A stretch of DNA of 64,000 nucleotides from Rhodothermales bacterium (GTDB taxonomy: Bacteria; Bacteroidota; Rhodothermia; Rhodothermales; JAHQVL01). Shown in pieces: positions 1 to 7,770 of this stretch (position 1 is the stretch's first letter; each line of letters begins with the position of its first letter). The translations under genes were made by a program, and so were the position numbers. The notes beneath the pieces are model-generated. The model saw nothing but the letters and a program-made list of their open reading frames with translations. It did no database searches and was not told where the DNA came from. The stretch is taken from assembly GCA_041391505.1 (NCBI GenBank), contig JAWKNW010000003.1, positions 62,001 through 126,000 on the forward strand, in the 5' to 3' direction.

Positions 1-519
1 GTTGAGGGTGTGCTCGGTGGTGCCGTCCTCGTAGAGGCAGTCGCCGGCTTCCAGGCGGAACCGCTGGTCGCCGTATTCATAGTCGAGGGTGCCTTCGAGC
101 ACCATGAGAAACTCCTCGCCCTCGTGCGCCAGCTTCTGCCGGCGCGCCTCGCCGGGCGGGACCTCCAGCAGGAAGGGCTCCATCACCTTGTTGGGCCGCT
201 TGTGGGCCAGGGCATGGTAGACGATATTGGAATCCGGTCGATCACGCTCGACGACCAGCCGCTCGTCTTTCCGCACGATCACCATCTCGGGGCGCGCGTC
301 GAGCCCCTCGAACAGTTCCGACATCGTCACGCCGAGCGCATCCGCGATCTTGGCGAGCGTGGCCAGGGATGGGGTGACGCGGAAGTTCTCTACCTTGGAC
401 AGCACGCCGCGCGTGAGGCCTGTCAGTTCGGATACCTGTTCGAGCGTATACCCTCGCAGCGTCCGAAGCACGCGGATGCGCTGCGACAATTGAACCAGAT
501 TCATCGCTATATTGGTCAT
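1..519 (-). CDS. XRE-family regulator with C-terminal cupin domain (3' end outside window)
   Basis: Read on the minus strand, the gene starts at 519 (MTNIAMNLVQ) or at the in-frame ATG at 504, and it runs off the left edge. Residues about 10-65 form a helix-turn-helix of the XRE type (RGYTLEQVSELTGLTRGVLS, then PSLATLAKIADALGV). From about residue 110 a cupin fold begins (KLAHEGEEFLMVLEGTLDYE), cut off near residue 170. Proteins with this layout are usually repressors or activators that sense a small ligand in the cupin pocket and control the next operon. It is divergent from the secreted phosphatase gene at 611 and close to the phosphonate genes, so control of phosphorus or phosphonate uptake is a reasonable inference. 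No ligand can be read from the sequence. Confidence 0.85.
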   Translation of the reverse strand, partial: MTNIAMNLVQLSQRIRVLRTLRGYTLEQVSELTGLTRGVLSKVENFRVTPSLATLAKIADALGVTMSELFEGLDARPEMVIVRKDERLVVERDRPDSNIVYHALAHKRPNKVMEPFLLEVPPGEARRQKLAHEGEEFLMVLEGTLDYEYGDQRFRLEAGDCLYEDGTTEHTLN

Positions 520-552
520 GCATGCGGCGCCGCCCCAGCCGGGTGCGACCCG

Positions 553-567
553 CATCATCGTATGATG
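553..567. promoter_or_regulatory. candidate operator palindrome between divergent genes
   Basis: CATCAT and ATGATG arms flank a three-base centre in the 90-bp gap between the XRE-cupin gene and the phosphatase gene. An autoregulated XRE protein would be expected to bind in such a place. Evidence is the symmetry and location only. Confidence 0.3.
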
Positions 568-610
568 TACCCTTAACGTAGTGCCTTCGGGAGTTTGAAC
601 AGGTAGCTTG

Positions 611-2710
611 ATGCCCATCGCTCGTCACCCATCCGATGTGAAGATCGGAATCGCTTTTCTTATTTGCCTCTTTTTCTACACGCCGGCCATCGGGCAATCC
701 CTTCCCTTCTACGACGGGTTCGACGACGGCGATTTTGCGGGCTGGAGCGTCCACGACGACGTCGAGCCCCAGAGCGGGCCCAGCCAGTGGGTCGTAGAGA
801 ACGGGGTGCTCGTCCAGAAGTCGAATATCTGGTCCTACGCGCCCGTCGAACTCGAAACGAAATATCACCTGGGCACCCACGTCGTCGCCGGCGACGCCGC
901 GTGGGCGGATTACAGCCTCAACGTCATCGCCCGCTCGGCCGACAATGACGGCATCGGCCTCATCTTCCGGTATCAGGACGCGCGGAACTACTACCGCGTC
1001 CTCCTGATGAACGACCCGGCGTGGTCGGGCCGCGACATCAACGGCGTCGCCGTCAACACGCCCATCCAGCGCATCGAAAAATATGCGGACGGCGAGCCCT
1101 ACATCCTGGCCGAAAACAAGGTTGCCCAGGCCTATCCCTCCGGTTTCTTCTCGCTGACCGCGGAGGCGCGGGGCGATACGCTGACCGCCTACCTCAACGG
1201 CGACGCCATCCTCACCATCGTCGACACCTCGTATACCGCCGGCCCCGTCGGGCTGCTGTCCTACGCCAACGCCGGCGCCTATTACGACAGCGTGTCGGTG
1301 ACGGCGGAGCCGCTCGTCTACGACGGCGCGGGCAGCGTCGCGACCACCTACCCGGTTCGCGAGTTTCGCGCGCCGTACATCCAGGACCCGACGCAGACCT
1401 CCTTTTCCGTCGCCTGGCGGACGCTGGAGGCCTATGCCGGCGAGGTCCGCTACGACACGGAAAAGGACCTCCTCCGCTTCTCGGCCGTCGAGGCGGACGC
1501 CACCAAAAAGCACTTCGTGCGCGTGGACGGCCTCGAACCGGGGCAGCGGTATTATTACGCCGTGTACGACGGGGATACGGAGGTGCAGGGCGAGGAAAAG
1601 ACGCGCACGGCGCGCGGCCCCGACGAAACGCAGTTCTCTTTTCTCGTCCTGGGCGACAGCGGCGTCGACACCCCCAGCCAGTGGCGCGTCGGCGCAGAGA
1701 TGCGCGAGAGCATGGACCGCCAGGAAATCGATTTTGTCGTCCACGTGGGCGACGTACACCAGGGCATCGGGGACTATTACGACAACATCTACTTCAAGCC
1801 CTACCGCGAAATCATCAAAAACGTCAACATCTTCACCTCGCTCGGCAATCACGACGTGATCACCGACAACGGCGACGTGTACATCGACGATTTTTATCTC
1901 CCCCACAACAACCCCGACAGCACCGAGCGCTACTACTCGTTCCGGTGGGCCAACGCCTTTTTTATTGCGCTCGACACGAACGGCGATTACAGTCCGGGCT
2001 CCCCCCAGTACCAGTTCCTGGTGGAGCAGCTCGAATCCAAGGAGCGGGAGGATGCGCTGTGGACGTTTATCTATGCGCACCACCCGCCCTTCTCCGAGTA
2101 CTGGGTGGGCTATTACGGCGAAGCCGGCGTGCAGAATGACCTCATGCCCCTCTACGAGCGGTACGGCGTCGACATGGTCATGAACGGCCACACCCACAGC
2201 TACGAACGCGGCGAAAAGGAGCACGTCCATTATCTGATCTCCGGCGGCGGCGGCGGCGCGCTCGACGACTTTTTCGTCGACTACGAGCACATCAGCTACT
2301 CCCGCAAGGCCCACCACTTCACCCGAATCGACGTGGTGGACGACCAGCTGACGGTTTCGGCGACCGACGAGTTCGGGACTCCGATCGACCACTTCGTCAT
2401 CGACAAATACACCCAGGTCGCCCGCGAACCCGGGCCCCTCGTGCCGGCAGGCCTCGAACTCGACCAGAACTTCCCGAACCCCGTCGCCGGCTCGACCAGC
2501 ATCCGCTACCGCGTCCCCGAACCCGGCCCGGTCCGCCTGGAGCTGTTCGACCTGCTCGGCAAACACATCGCCACCCTGGTGGACCGCCAGCACATCCCGG
2601 GCTCCTACCTCGCCACGTACGACACCGTGCGCCTGGCCGCCGGCACCTACCTGCTGCGCCTCACGAGCGGCGAAACGTCGGTCAGTCGGCAGATGAAGGT
2701 GGTGGATTAG
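611..2710 (+). CDS. secreted purple acid phosphatase-like metallophosphoesterase with type IX sorting domain
   Basis: About 699 residues; ATG at 611 is chosen over the adjacent TTG at 608. An N-terminal signal sequence (IGIAFLICLFFYTPAIGQ) is followed by a LamG/concanavalin-like beta domain (about 35-235), a fibronectin-III-like domain (about 255-335) and the phosphoesterase core. Metal-ligand motifs of the calcineurin/purple acid phosphatase fold are intact: GDSG (about 348), GDVH (about 380), GNHD (about 412), HHPP and GHTHSYERG (about 525). The last 80 residues (ELDQNFPNPVAGSTSIRY onward) are a type IX secretion C-terminal domain, so the enzyme is probably exported to the cell surface or outside. 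It likely releases phosphate from organic phosphate esters. Its position next to phosphonate degradation genes suggests a phosphorus-acquisition role; this is inference. Confidence 0.88.
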   Translation: MPIARHPSDVKIGIAFLICLFFYTPAIGQSLPFYDGFDDGDFAGWSVHDDVEPQSGPSQWVVENGVLVQKSNIWSYAPVELETKYHLGTHVVAGDAAWADYSLNVIARSADNDGIGLIFRYQDARNYYRVLLMNDPAWSGRDINGVAVNTPIQRIEKYADGEPYILAENKVAQAYPSGFFSLTAEARGDTLTAYLNGDAILTIVDTSYTAGPVGLLSYANAGAYYDSVSVTAEPLVYDGAGSVATTYPVREFRAPYIQDPTQTSFSVAWRTLEAYAGEVRYDTEKDLLRFSAVEADATKKHFVRVDGLEPGQRYYYAVYDGDTEVQGEEKTRTARGPDETQFSFLVLGDSGVDTPSQWRVGAEMRESMDRQEIDFVVHVGDVHQGIGDYYDNIYFKPYREIIKNVNIFTSLGNHDVITDNGDVYIDDFYLPHNNPDSTERYYSFRWANAFFIALDTNGDYSPGSPQYQFLVEQLESKEREDALWTFIYAHHPPFSEYWVGYYGEAGVQNDLMPLYERYGVDMVMNGHTHSYERGEKEHVHYLISGGGGGALDDFFVDYEHISYSRKAHHFTRIDVVDDQLTVSATDEFGTPIDHFVIDKYTQVAREPGPLVPAGLELDQNFPNPVAGSTSIRYRVPEPGPVRLELFDLLGKHIATLVDRQHIPGSYLATYDTVRLAAGTYLLRLTSGETSVSRQMKVVD

Positions 2711-2891
2711 GGCCGTGTGCCTCGCCGCGTGTCATCCAAGCATCGGTCTGGCGAGAAACAGGACTGGGGCAAGCGCCGAGCCACCGCGCCAGGTGATTCA
2801 GTACGGTTTACCCGGTCCTTCTGTCATCACCCGGTCTTCCATGGATCCCCACTTTCGTGAGGATGACAAGACGGGGCTGCGGGGATGACGG

Positions 2892-3713
2892 TCAGGCGCC
2901 TCCCGGCACGGCCTGGTAGTACCCGTTGGCCTGAAGCAGCGTCACGGGCGTTTCGTACAGGGCTGAGAGGACGCCGTCCGTGAGGAGGTCGGTCTTGGCC
3001 CCGGCGTCGAAGACCGCGCCGGCCTTGATGAGCACGATCTGCTCGATCTCCGGCGGGATCTCGTGGAGGTGGTGAGTGACGAGGATGACGGTCTTGCCGG
3101 CCTGCATGAGAGAGCGGATCGTGTGCAGATACTGAAAGCAGGCGTTCAGGTCGAGGCCGCTCGTCGGCTCGTCGAGGATGAGGGTCTGCGGGTCGTTGAC
3201 GAGGGCGCGGGCCAGCAGAAAACGGCGCTGCTCGCCGGTGGACATCCGGGCGTAGGTGCGGTCCGCAAGGTGGGCGATGCCCAGGTCTTCGATGACCCGT
3301 CGCGCCCGTTCGCGCTGCTCCGGCGAGAAGGTCTGATGCGGCCAGGTGTCGATGCTCGCGTAGAAGCCCGAGAGCACGATGTCGTCCCCTTTCGCATGGC
3401 CGACATAGTCGAGCTGCAGATCGTGCGATACGACGCCGATCTGGCTGCGCAGCTCCCAGACGTTCCAGCGCTCCTTGCCGAGGACGCGCACATGGCTATC
3501 CTCGGCATACACCGCATGGATCTCGCGGCAGAGCAGCTTGAGGAGGGTCGACTTGCCGGCGCCGTTCGGGCCCAGGATCGCCACATTCACGCCGGCCTCG
3601 ATGCGCAGGCTCAACCCATCGAACACCTTGTTTCGACCGCGGAAGACGGTGGCGTTGGCGATATCGAGTAGTGCAGATCGCAAATCGCAAAAGGCAAATT
3701 GAGTGGCGCACAT
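2892..3713 (-). CDS. ABC transporter ATP-binding protein (YlmA/ModF-like, no permease nearby)
   Basis: 273 residues with all ABC ATPase motifs: Walker A GPNGAGKST (about 50), Q-loop region SQIGVVSHDLQ, signature MSTGEQRR (about 163), Walker B LILDEPTSGLD (about 183) and H-loop THH. The signature has STGEQ in place of LSGGQ, as in the stand-alone YlmA/ModF-type subfamily. No permease or binding protein is adjacent, so its partner is unknown. The N-terminus is odd: residues 5-13 (QFAFCDLRS) are encoded by a copy of the dispersed AAATCGCAAA repeat, and the conserved domain begins only at LLDIANATVFRG. The true start may therefore be the ATG at 3713 or a non-ATG codon further in. It follows the HemL-like gene on the same strand after a 171-bp gap. 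Confidence 0.85.
   Translation of the reverse strand: MCATQFAFCDLRSALLDIANATVFRGRNKVFDGLSLRIEAGVNVAILGPNGAGKSTLLKLLCREIHAVYAEDSHVRVLGKERWNVWELRSQIGVVSHDLQLDYVGHAKGDDIVLSGFYASIDTWPHQTFSPEQRERARRVIEDLGIAHLADRTYARMSTGEQRRFLLARALVNDPQTLILDEPTSGLDLNACFQYLHTIRSLMQAGKTVILVTHHLHEIPPEIEQIVLIKAGAVFDAGAKTDLLTDGVLSALYETPVTLLQANGYYQAVPGGA
3676..3705. repeat. AAATCGCAAA-type gene-boundary repeat
   Basis: The sequence atcgcaaatcgcaaaaggca with its continuation overlaps the first codons of the ABC ATPase gene. It is one of at least seven related copies in the window. Confidence 0.6.
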
Positions 3714-3884
3714 CGTCGGGGGAAGCGCCGATAACCCGCCGAAGCCCTACCCGGCATTCCGGTGACCGCACGATTACCCCCGTCCTTCAGGGCGGGGACA
3801 GGATACCACACGACGACTTCGACGCCAGGACTTTCAGGTTGAACCGATCGAGGTTCAAGGTGCCATGTTTATGGCAACAAATCC

Positions 3885-5180
3885 CTACACCCCCCGCAGC
3901 GTCGCGTCGAAGCGATCCAGGAAGGCGTCCACGGTCGCCTCGTCATGGGCGATCGAAAGATAGAGTTTCGTCCCCATCGGATTCAGAAAAATCCCGCGCG
4001 CGAAGAGCCCGAGCATCACCGCGCGGCTTTTGACGGAATCGCCGCGCCGCGTGGCGCGGTAGTCGCGCACCGGCTCCGACTCGGTCGTGAACACGACCTG
4101 CGCCAGGGGGCCGTCGCCGATGATCTGGCCGGCGATGCCGCGCTCGGCCAGCACCCGGCGCATGCCGGCGCGCATGTACGCGCCCATCCGGTGCAGCTCG
4201 GGATAGATGCCATCCGCCCGAAACACGCCCAGCGCCGCTGCCGCCGCCGTCGTGGAGATCGGATTCCCCCCCAGCGTCGACGCCGTCCACACATAGTGCG
4301 GGGAATGGCCGAGACCGTCCTCACGAACCAGCGCCATGATGTCCGCGCGCCCCCCGTACGCCCCGATGGGATACCCACCGCCGAGCGCCTTGCCGTAAGC
4401 CACGAGGTCGGGCACGACGCCGTAGTATTCCTGCGCCCCGCCGTAGGCCAGGCGGAAGCCCGTCACCACCTCGTCGAAGATGAGGAGCACGCCGTGGCGC
4501 TCTGTCGCCTCGCGGAGCGCCTGCAGGAAGCCCTCCGCCGGCGGCAGGCAGCGGTGCAGCGGCTCGACGATCACGGCCGCCAGCGCGCCGGCGTGTTCGG
4601 CGATCAGCCGCGCAGTCGTCTCGATGTCGTTGTAGGGCGCGATCAGGACATGCTGCTGCACGGCGTGGTCGACGCCGGCGGACGACGGCTCGGGCGCCGG
4701 GAACGCCTGCAGCTTCTGAGGAAACAGGCTGGTCACGCCCTCGTCGTTCGCGCCGTGGTAGGCGCCCTCGAACTTGAGGACCTTCTTGCGCCCCGTAAAC
4801 GCGCGCGCCAGCCGCAGCGTGTACATCGTGGCCTCGGTGCCGGAGGCGCAGAAGCGGATCTGGTCGCACGCCGGACTGAGCCGCACCAGCTCCTCCCCCA
4901 GCGCGAGCGAGGCCTCGGTAACATACGCGAAGTTCGATCCCCGGCCGGCCTGTCGGACGACGGCGTCCACCACCTCGGGCCGGGCGTGCCCGACGAGCGC
5001 GGAGCCCCATCCCATCGAAAAGTCGAGGAACGAACGGCCTTCGGTGTCCCATAGCGTACACCCCTCGCCGCGATCGATCACGATCGCCATGTCGTCGGGA
5101 AGGTTGAACTCGCCGTTGGAGCCGGCGGGAAACACGCGCAACGAGCGCTCGGCGTCGGTGATGGTCGTTTGCATGGGCAT
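3885..5180 (-). CDS. class III PLP-dependent aminotransferase, HemL-like, in phosphonate operon
   Basis: 431 residues from the ATG at 5180 (MPMQTTITDAERS). A longer frame upstream runs through a dispersed repeat and is not favoured. Family features are FCASGTEATMYTLRLARAFT (PLP phosphate contacts), FEGAYHGANDE, LLIFDEVVTGFR (Asp holding the pyridine nitrogen) and AYGKALGGGYPIGAYGG with the Schiff-base lysine. Overall it resembles glutamate-1-semialdehyde aminomutase and its many non-heme relatives. It lies 82 bp downstream of pbfA on the same strand, and no heme genes are nearby, so a role in heme synthesis is unlikely. Plausible substrates are an aminophosphonate or a product of PbfA chemistry, but nothing in the sequence fixes this. 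Confidence 0.8.
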   Translation of the reverse strand: MPMQTTITDAERSLRVFPAGSNGEFNLPDDMAIVIDRGEGCTLWDTEGRSFLDFSMGWGSALVGHARPEVVDAVVRQAGRGSNFAYVTEASLALGEELVRLSPACDQIRFCASGTEATMYTLRLARAFTGRKKVLKFEGAYHGANDEGVTSLFPQKLQAFPAPEPSSAGVDHAVQQHVLIAPYNDIETTARLIAEHAGALAAVIVEPLHRCLPPAEGFLQALREATERHGVLLIFDEVVTGFRLAYGGAQEYYGVVPDLVAYGKALGGGYPIGAYGGRADIMALVREDGLGHSPHYVWTASTLGGNPISTTAAAAALGVFRADGIYPELHRMGAYMRAGMRRVLAERGIAGQIIGDGPLAQVVFTTESEPVRDYRATRRGDSVKSRAVMLGLFARGIFLNPMGTKLYLSIAHDEATVDAFLDRFDATLRGV

Positions 5181-5186
5181 ATGAGA

Positions 5187-5216
5187 AAGCTCAAGTCGCA
5201 AATCGCAAAAGGCACA
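5187..5216. repeat. AAATCGCAAA-type repeat upstream of HemL-like gene
   Basis: The copy (aagtcgcaaatcgcaaaagg) lies 7 to 36 bases ahead of the start codon at 5180, in the leader of that gene and after the pbfA stop. Confidence 0.6.
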
Positions 5217-5262
5217 TCGCCTCATGGTGTTCGCGATTCATGTTCGTCATTCGGTGTGCGGT

Positions 5263-6606
5263 TTACAATTCAGCGATACACGCCTCCAGGATGTCCAGCG
5301 CCTCGTCCAGCTCGGCGTAGGAAATCGTCAGCGGCGGCACCAGAAGGAGGATGTTGCCCATCGTGAGCTTGAAGCTGAGGCCTTTCGACAGGGCGGCGTA
5401 CATCACCCGTTCGGCCTCGTCGATCGCCTTCGATCCGTCGGGGCGGACGAGGTCGGCGCCGAGCATCAGGCCGAGGCCGCGCACATCGCCGATCAGCGGA
5501 TGCCGCTCCCGCATGTCGAGGAGCCGGCGCAGGGCGTATTCCCCCTTCAGCCGGGTCTGTTCGAGCAATCCTTCCTGCTCGATGACCTCGATGGTGGCGA
5601 GCGCCGCCGCGCAGGCGACGGGGTTTTTTTCGTGGGTGAAGTGCCCGAGCGCCCGGTCGCCGGCGACATCAAACCGTTCCCGGGCCAGCACGGCGGCCAG
5701 CGGGAAGACCGCCCCGCCCAGCCCCTTGCCAATCACGAGCATGTCGGGCACGATGCCGTAGTGCTCCACGGTGAACATCGTCCCGGTGCGCCCGAGGGCA
5801 TGCGGGATCTCGTCCAGGATGAGCAGCGCGCCATGCCGGTCGCACGCGGCGCGCACCTTCCGCCAGTAGTCCACGGGCGGGATATAGGGTGTGCTGCGGA
5901 CCGTCTCGGCGATGACCGCGGCGACGTCGCCCTCCTTGGCGAGGACGTAATCGATGTAGTCCGCGCACTTGAGCCGGCACGTCCCGCCGCAATCCCACGG
6001 GCAATCCGACGGGTTCGGGGGCGGCACGTGCTCCGTGCCGGGCATCAGCGGCCCGATATCCTTCCGGAAGATCGCCTCGCCGCCGATGGAGATGGCGTCC
6101 AGCGTCGCCCCGTGGAAGGCATCCCACATGGAGATCGTCTTGTGCCGGCCTGTCACCGAACGCGCCAGCTTGAGGGCCATACTCATCGCCTCGGCCCCGC
6201 CGGGCGCGAACAGCACCTTGTTGAGGTCGCCGGGCGCCAGTTCGGTGAGTTTTCGGGCGAGATGGATCGCCGGCTCGTTCGTGTAGCGCCGCGTGCAAAA
6301 CGGCATCGTTTCGAGCTGCTTCACGACGGCCTGCATCACGTGCGGATGCCGGAAACCCACCTGGTGGACCCAGTTGCCGTGGAAGTCCAGGATCCGCCGG
6401 CCCTGCCGGTCGATCAGGTAGCTCCCCTCGCAGGCCTCGATGACGTTGAGGCAGGGCGTGGACAGCGACTGATGCAGAAAGTACCGCGCGTCGTCGGCGA
6501 GCAGTTCGGCCGTGCGGTCGTCCACATGGGCGTCCTGCCAGGCCTTGCGGTGCGGCGAGATGTTGAGGTCGCCTTCGGAGCGGAGTTCATCGAGCGGATT
6601 GCTCAT
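5263..6606 (-). CDS. pbfA: (R)-1-hydroxy-2-aminoethylphosphonate ammonia-lyase
   Basis: 447 residues of the class III PLP fold, in the branch that contains phospholyases rather than true transaminases. Diagnostic stretches are DFHGNWVHQVGFRHPHVMQA, FAPGGAEAMSMALKLARSVT, MWDAFHGATLDAISIGGEA, ILDEIPHALGRTGTMF and VIGKGLGGAVFP with the catalytic lysine. PbfA eliminates ammonia from (R)-1-hydroxy-2-aminoethylphosphonate to give phosphonoacetaldehyde, which PhnY can oxidise. The gene starts 3 bp after the phnW stop, so the two are translationally close. The known association of PbfA with PhnW plus PhnY/PhnA is exactly what is seen here. The alternative, O-phosphoethanolamine phospholyase, is less likely given the context. 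Confidence 0.85.
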   Translation of the reverse strand: MSNPLDELRSEGDLNISPHRKAWQDAHVDDRTAELLADDARYFLHQSLSTPCLNVIEACEGSYLIDRQGRRILDFHGNWVHQVGFRHPHVMQAVVKQLETMPFCTRRYTNEPAIHLARKLTELAPGDLNKVLFAPGGAEAMSMALKLARSVTGRHKTISMWDAFHGATLDAISIGGEAIFRKDIGPLMPGTEHVPPPNPSDCPWDCGGTCRLKCADYIDYVLAKEGDVAAVIAETVRSTPYIPPVDYWRKVRAACDRHGALLILDEIPHALGRTGTMFTVEHYGIVPDMLVIGKGLGGAVFPLAAVLARERFDVAGDRALGHFTHEKNPVACAAALATIEVIEQEGLLEQTRLKGEYALRRLLDMRERHPLIGDVRGLGLMLGADLVRPDGSKAIDEAERVMYAALSKGLSFKLTMGNILLLVPPLTISYAELDEALDILEACIAEL

Positions 6607-6609
6607 CGG

Positions 6610-7758
6610 TCACCTCGCCATGGCCGCAACGCCCATCGCCTCCAGCGTGTCCGCGATGGCGCCGGCGAGGCCCCGGATATCGTCCGGGAAGATCTGGCCG
6701 ATGTTGCCGATCCGGAAACAGTCCGCCTTGCTGAGCTTGCCGGGGTAGATCACGTAGTTGAGATCGCTGAGCCGGCTGTAAAAGACCTCGAAATCGAAGT
6801 TCGGATCGGTCGGGTAATAAAACGAGGTGATGATGAAGCTCTGCCGTTCGGCCGGCAGGTAGACCGTAAAACCGAGCCGGCTCATCTCGGCGATGAGCAG
6901 CGTATGGTTGCCCCGGTACCGGGCGCCGCGCGCCGCCACGCCGCCTTCGGCCTCCAGTTCGAGAAGCGCCTGATGGAAGGCGAGCAGCGCATGCGTCGGC
7001 GGGGTAAACCGGAACTGTCCGTTCTGCTCGAGCCCTTTCCACTGGGCGAGCAGATCGAGGCTGAGGCTGCGGGCGAAGCCGGCGATGGCGAGCAGCGCCT
7101 CGCGGCGGGCAAGCACAAACGCGAAGCCCGGCACGCCCTCGATGCACTTGTTGGCCGACGACACCAGGAAATCGATGTGCGCATCCGCCATGTTCGCGGG
7201 GATGGCGCCGAAACTGCTCATCGCGTCGACGCAGTACACCTTGCCGTGGCGACGCACGATGTCGCCGATCTCGCGGATCGGGTTCAGGATGCCCGTCGTA
7301 GTCTCGCAGTGGACGACGAAGACGTGGGTGATGGCCGGGTCGGCCGCCAGCCGGCGGTCCAGCTCGGCCAGGTCCGGCGTCTCGTCCTCCGGGCAGCTCT
7401 GCTCTTCGGTGGCGATCCCCAGCACCCGCGCCATGTGCGCGATGCGGGTCCCGTACGCCCCGTTGATCACGACGAGCAGCTTGCCGTCCGGCGGCACGAC
7501 GGAGCCGACCACCGACTCGATCCCGAACGTCCCGCTGCCCTGGACGATGACGGCCTCGTAGCCGTTCTCCTGCGAGAGCCCGTCCAGCGCGAGGAGCCGC
7601 CGGCGGATGTCGCGGACGACGGCGATGAACGACGCGTCGCGGGAGCCGAGGTCGACCTTCATGGCGTCCTTGACCGTCCGGCTCGTGGTGAGCGGACCCG
7701 GGGTGAACAGCAGTTTGCCGCGATCGTCGCCGGCGTGGGTTTCGGATGTGGGTTGCAT
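6610..7758 (-). CDS. phnW: 2-aminoethylphosphonate:pyruvate aminotransferase
   Basis: 382 residues, the usual PhnW length. It opens with LLFTPGPLTTSRTVKDAM, typical of PhnW and the class V fold, and has QGSGTFGIESVVGSVVP, VHCETTTGILNPI, VDAMSSFGAIP and the PLP lysine in SSANKCIEGVPG. It transfers the amino group of 2-aminoethylphosphonate to pyruvate, giving phosphonoacetaldehyde and alanine. The gene is followed after 3 bp by pbfA and preceded at 12 bp by phnY on the same strand, so the genes form an operon. No phnX hydrolase is present, so phosphonoacetaldehyde should go to PhnY. Confidence 0.93.
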   Translation of the reverse strand: MQPTSETHAGDDRGKLLFTPGPLTTSRTVKDAMKVDLGSRDASFIAVVRDIRRRLLALDGLSQENGYEAVIVQGSGTFGIESVVGSVVPPDGKLLVVINGAYGTRIAHMARVLGIATEEQSCPEDETPDLAELDRRLAADPAITHVFVVHCETTTGILNPIREIGDIVRRHGKVYCVDAMSSFGAIPANMADAHIDFLVSSANKCIEGVPGFAFVLARREALLAIAGFARSLSLDLLAQWKGLEQNGQFRFTPPTHALLAFHQALLELEAEGGVAARGARYRGNHTLLIAEMSRLGFTVYLPAERQSFIITSFYYPTDPNFDFEVFYSRLSDLNYVIYPGKLSKADCFRIGNIGQIFPDDIRGLAGAIADTLEAMGVAAMAR

Positions 7759-7770
7759 GCGTGCGCGCTC

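Noticed and set aside
242..2593. Long minus-strand open frame of 783 codons opposite the phosphatase gene
   Set aside because: Low-complexity Val/Ala/Asp composition and no motif. The plus strand encodes an intact metallophosphoesterase.
3885..5225. Extended N-terminus of the HemL-like protein (MRRCAFCDLRLELSH)
   Set aside because: It is encoded by a dispersed repeat; the start MPMQTTITDAERS at 5180 fits the family.
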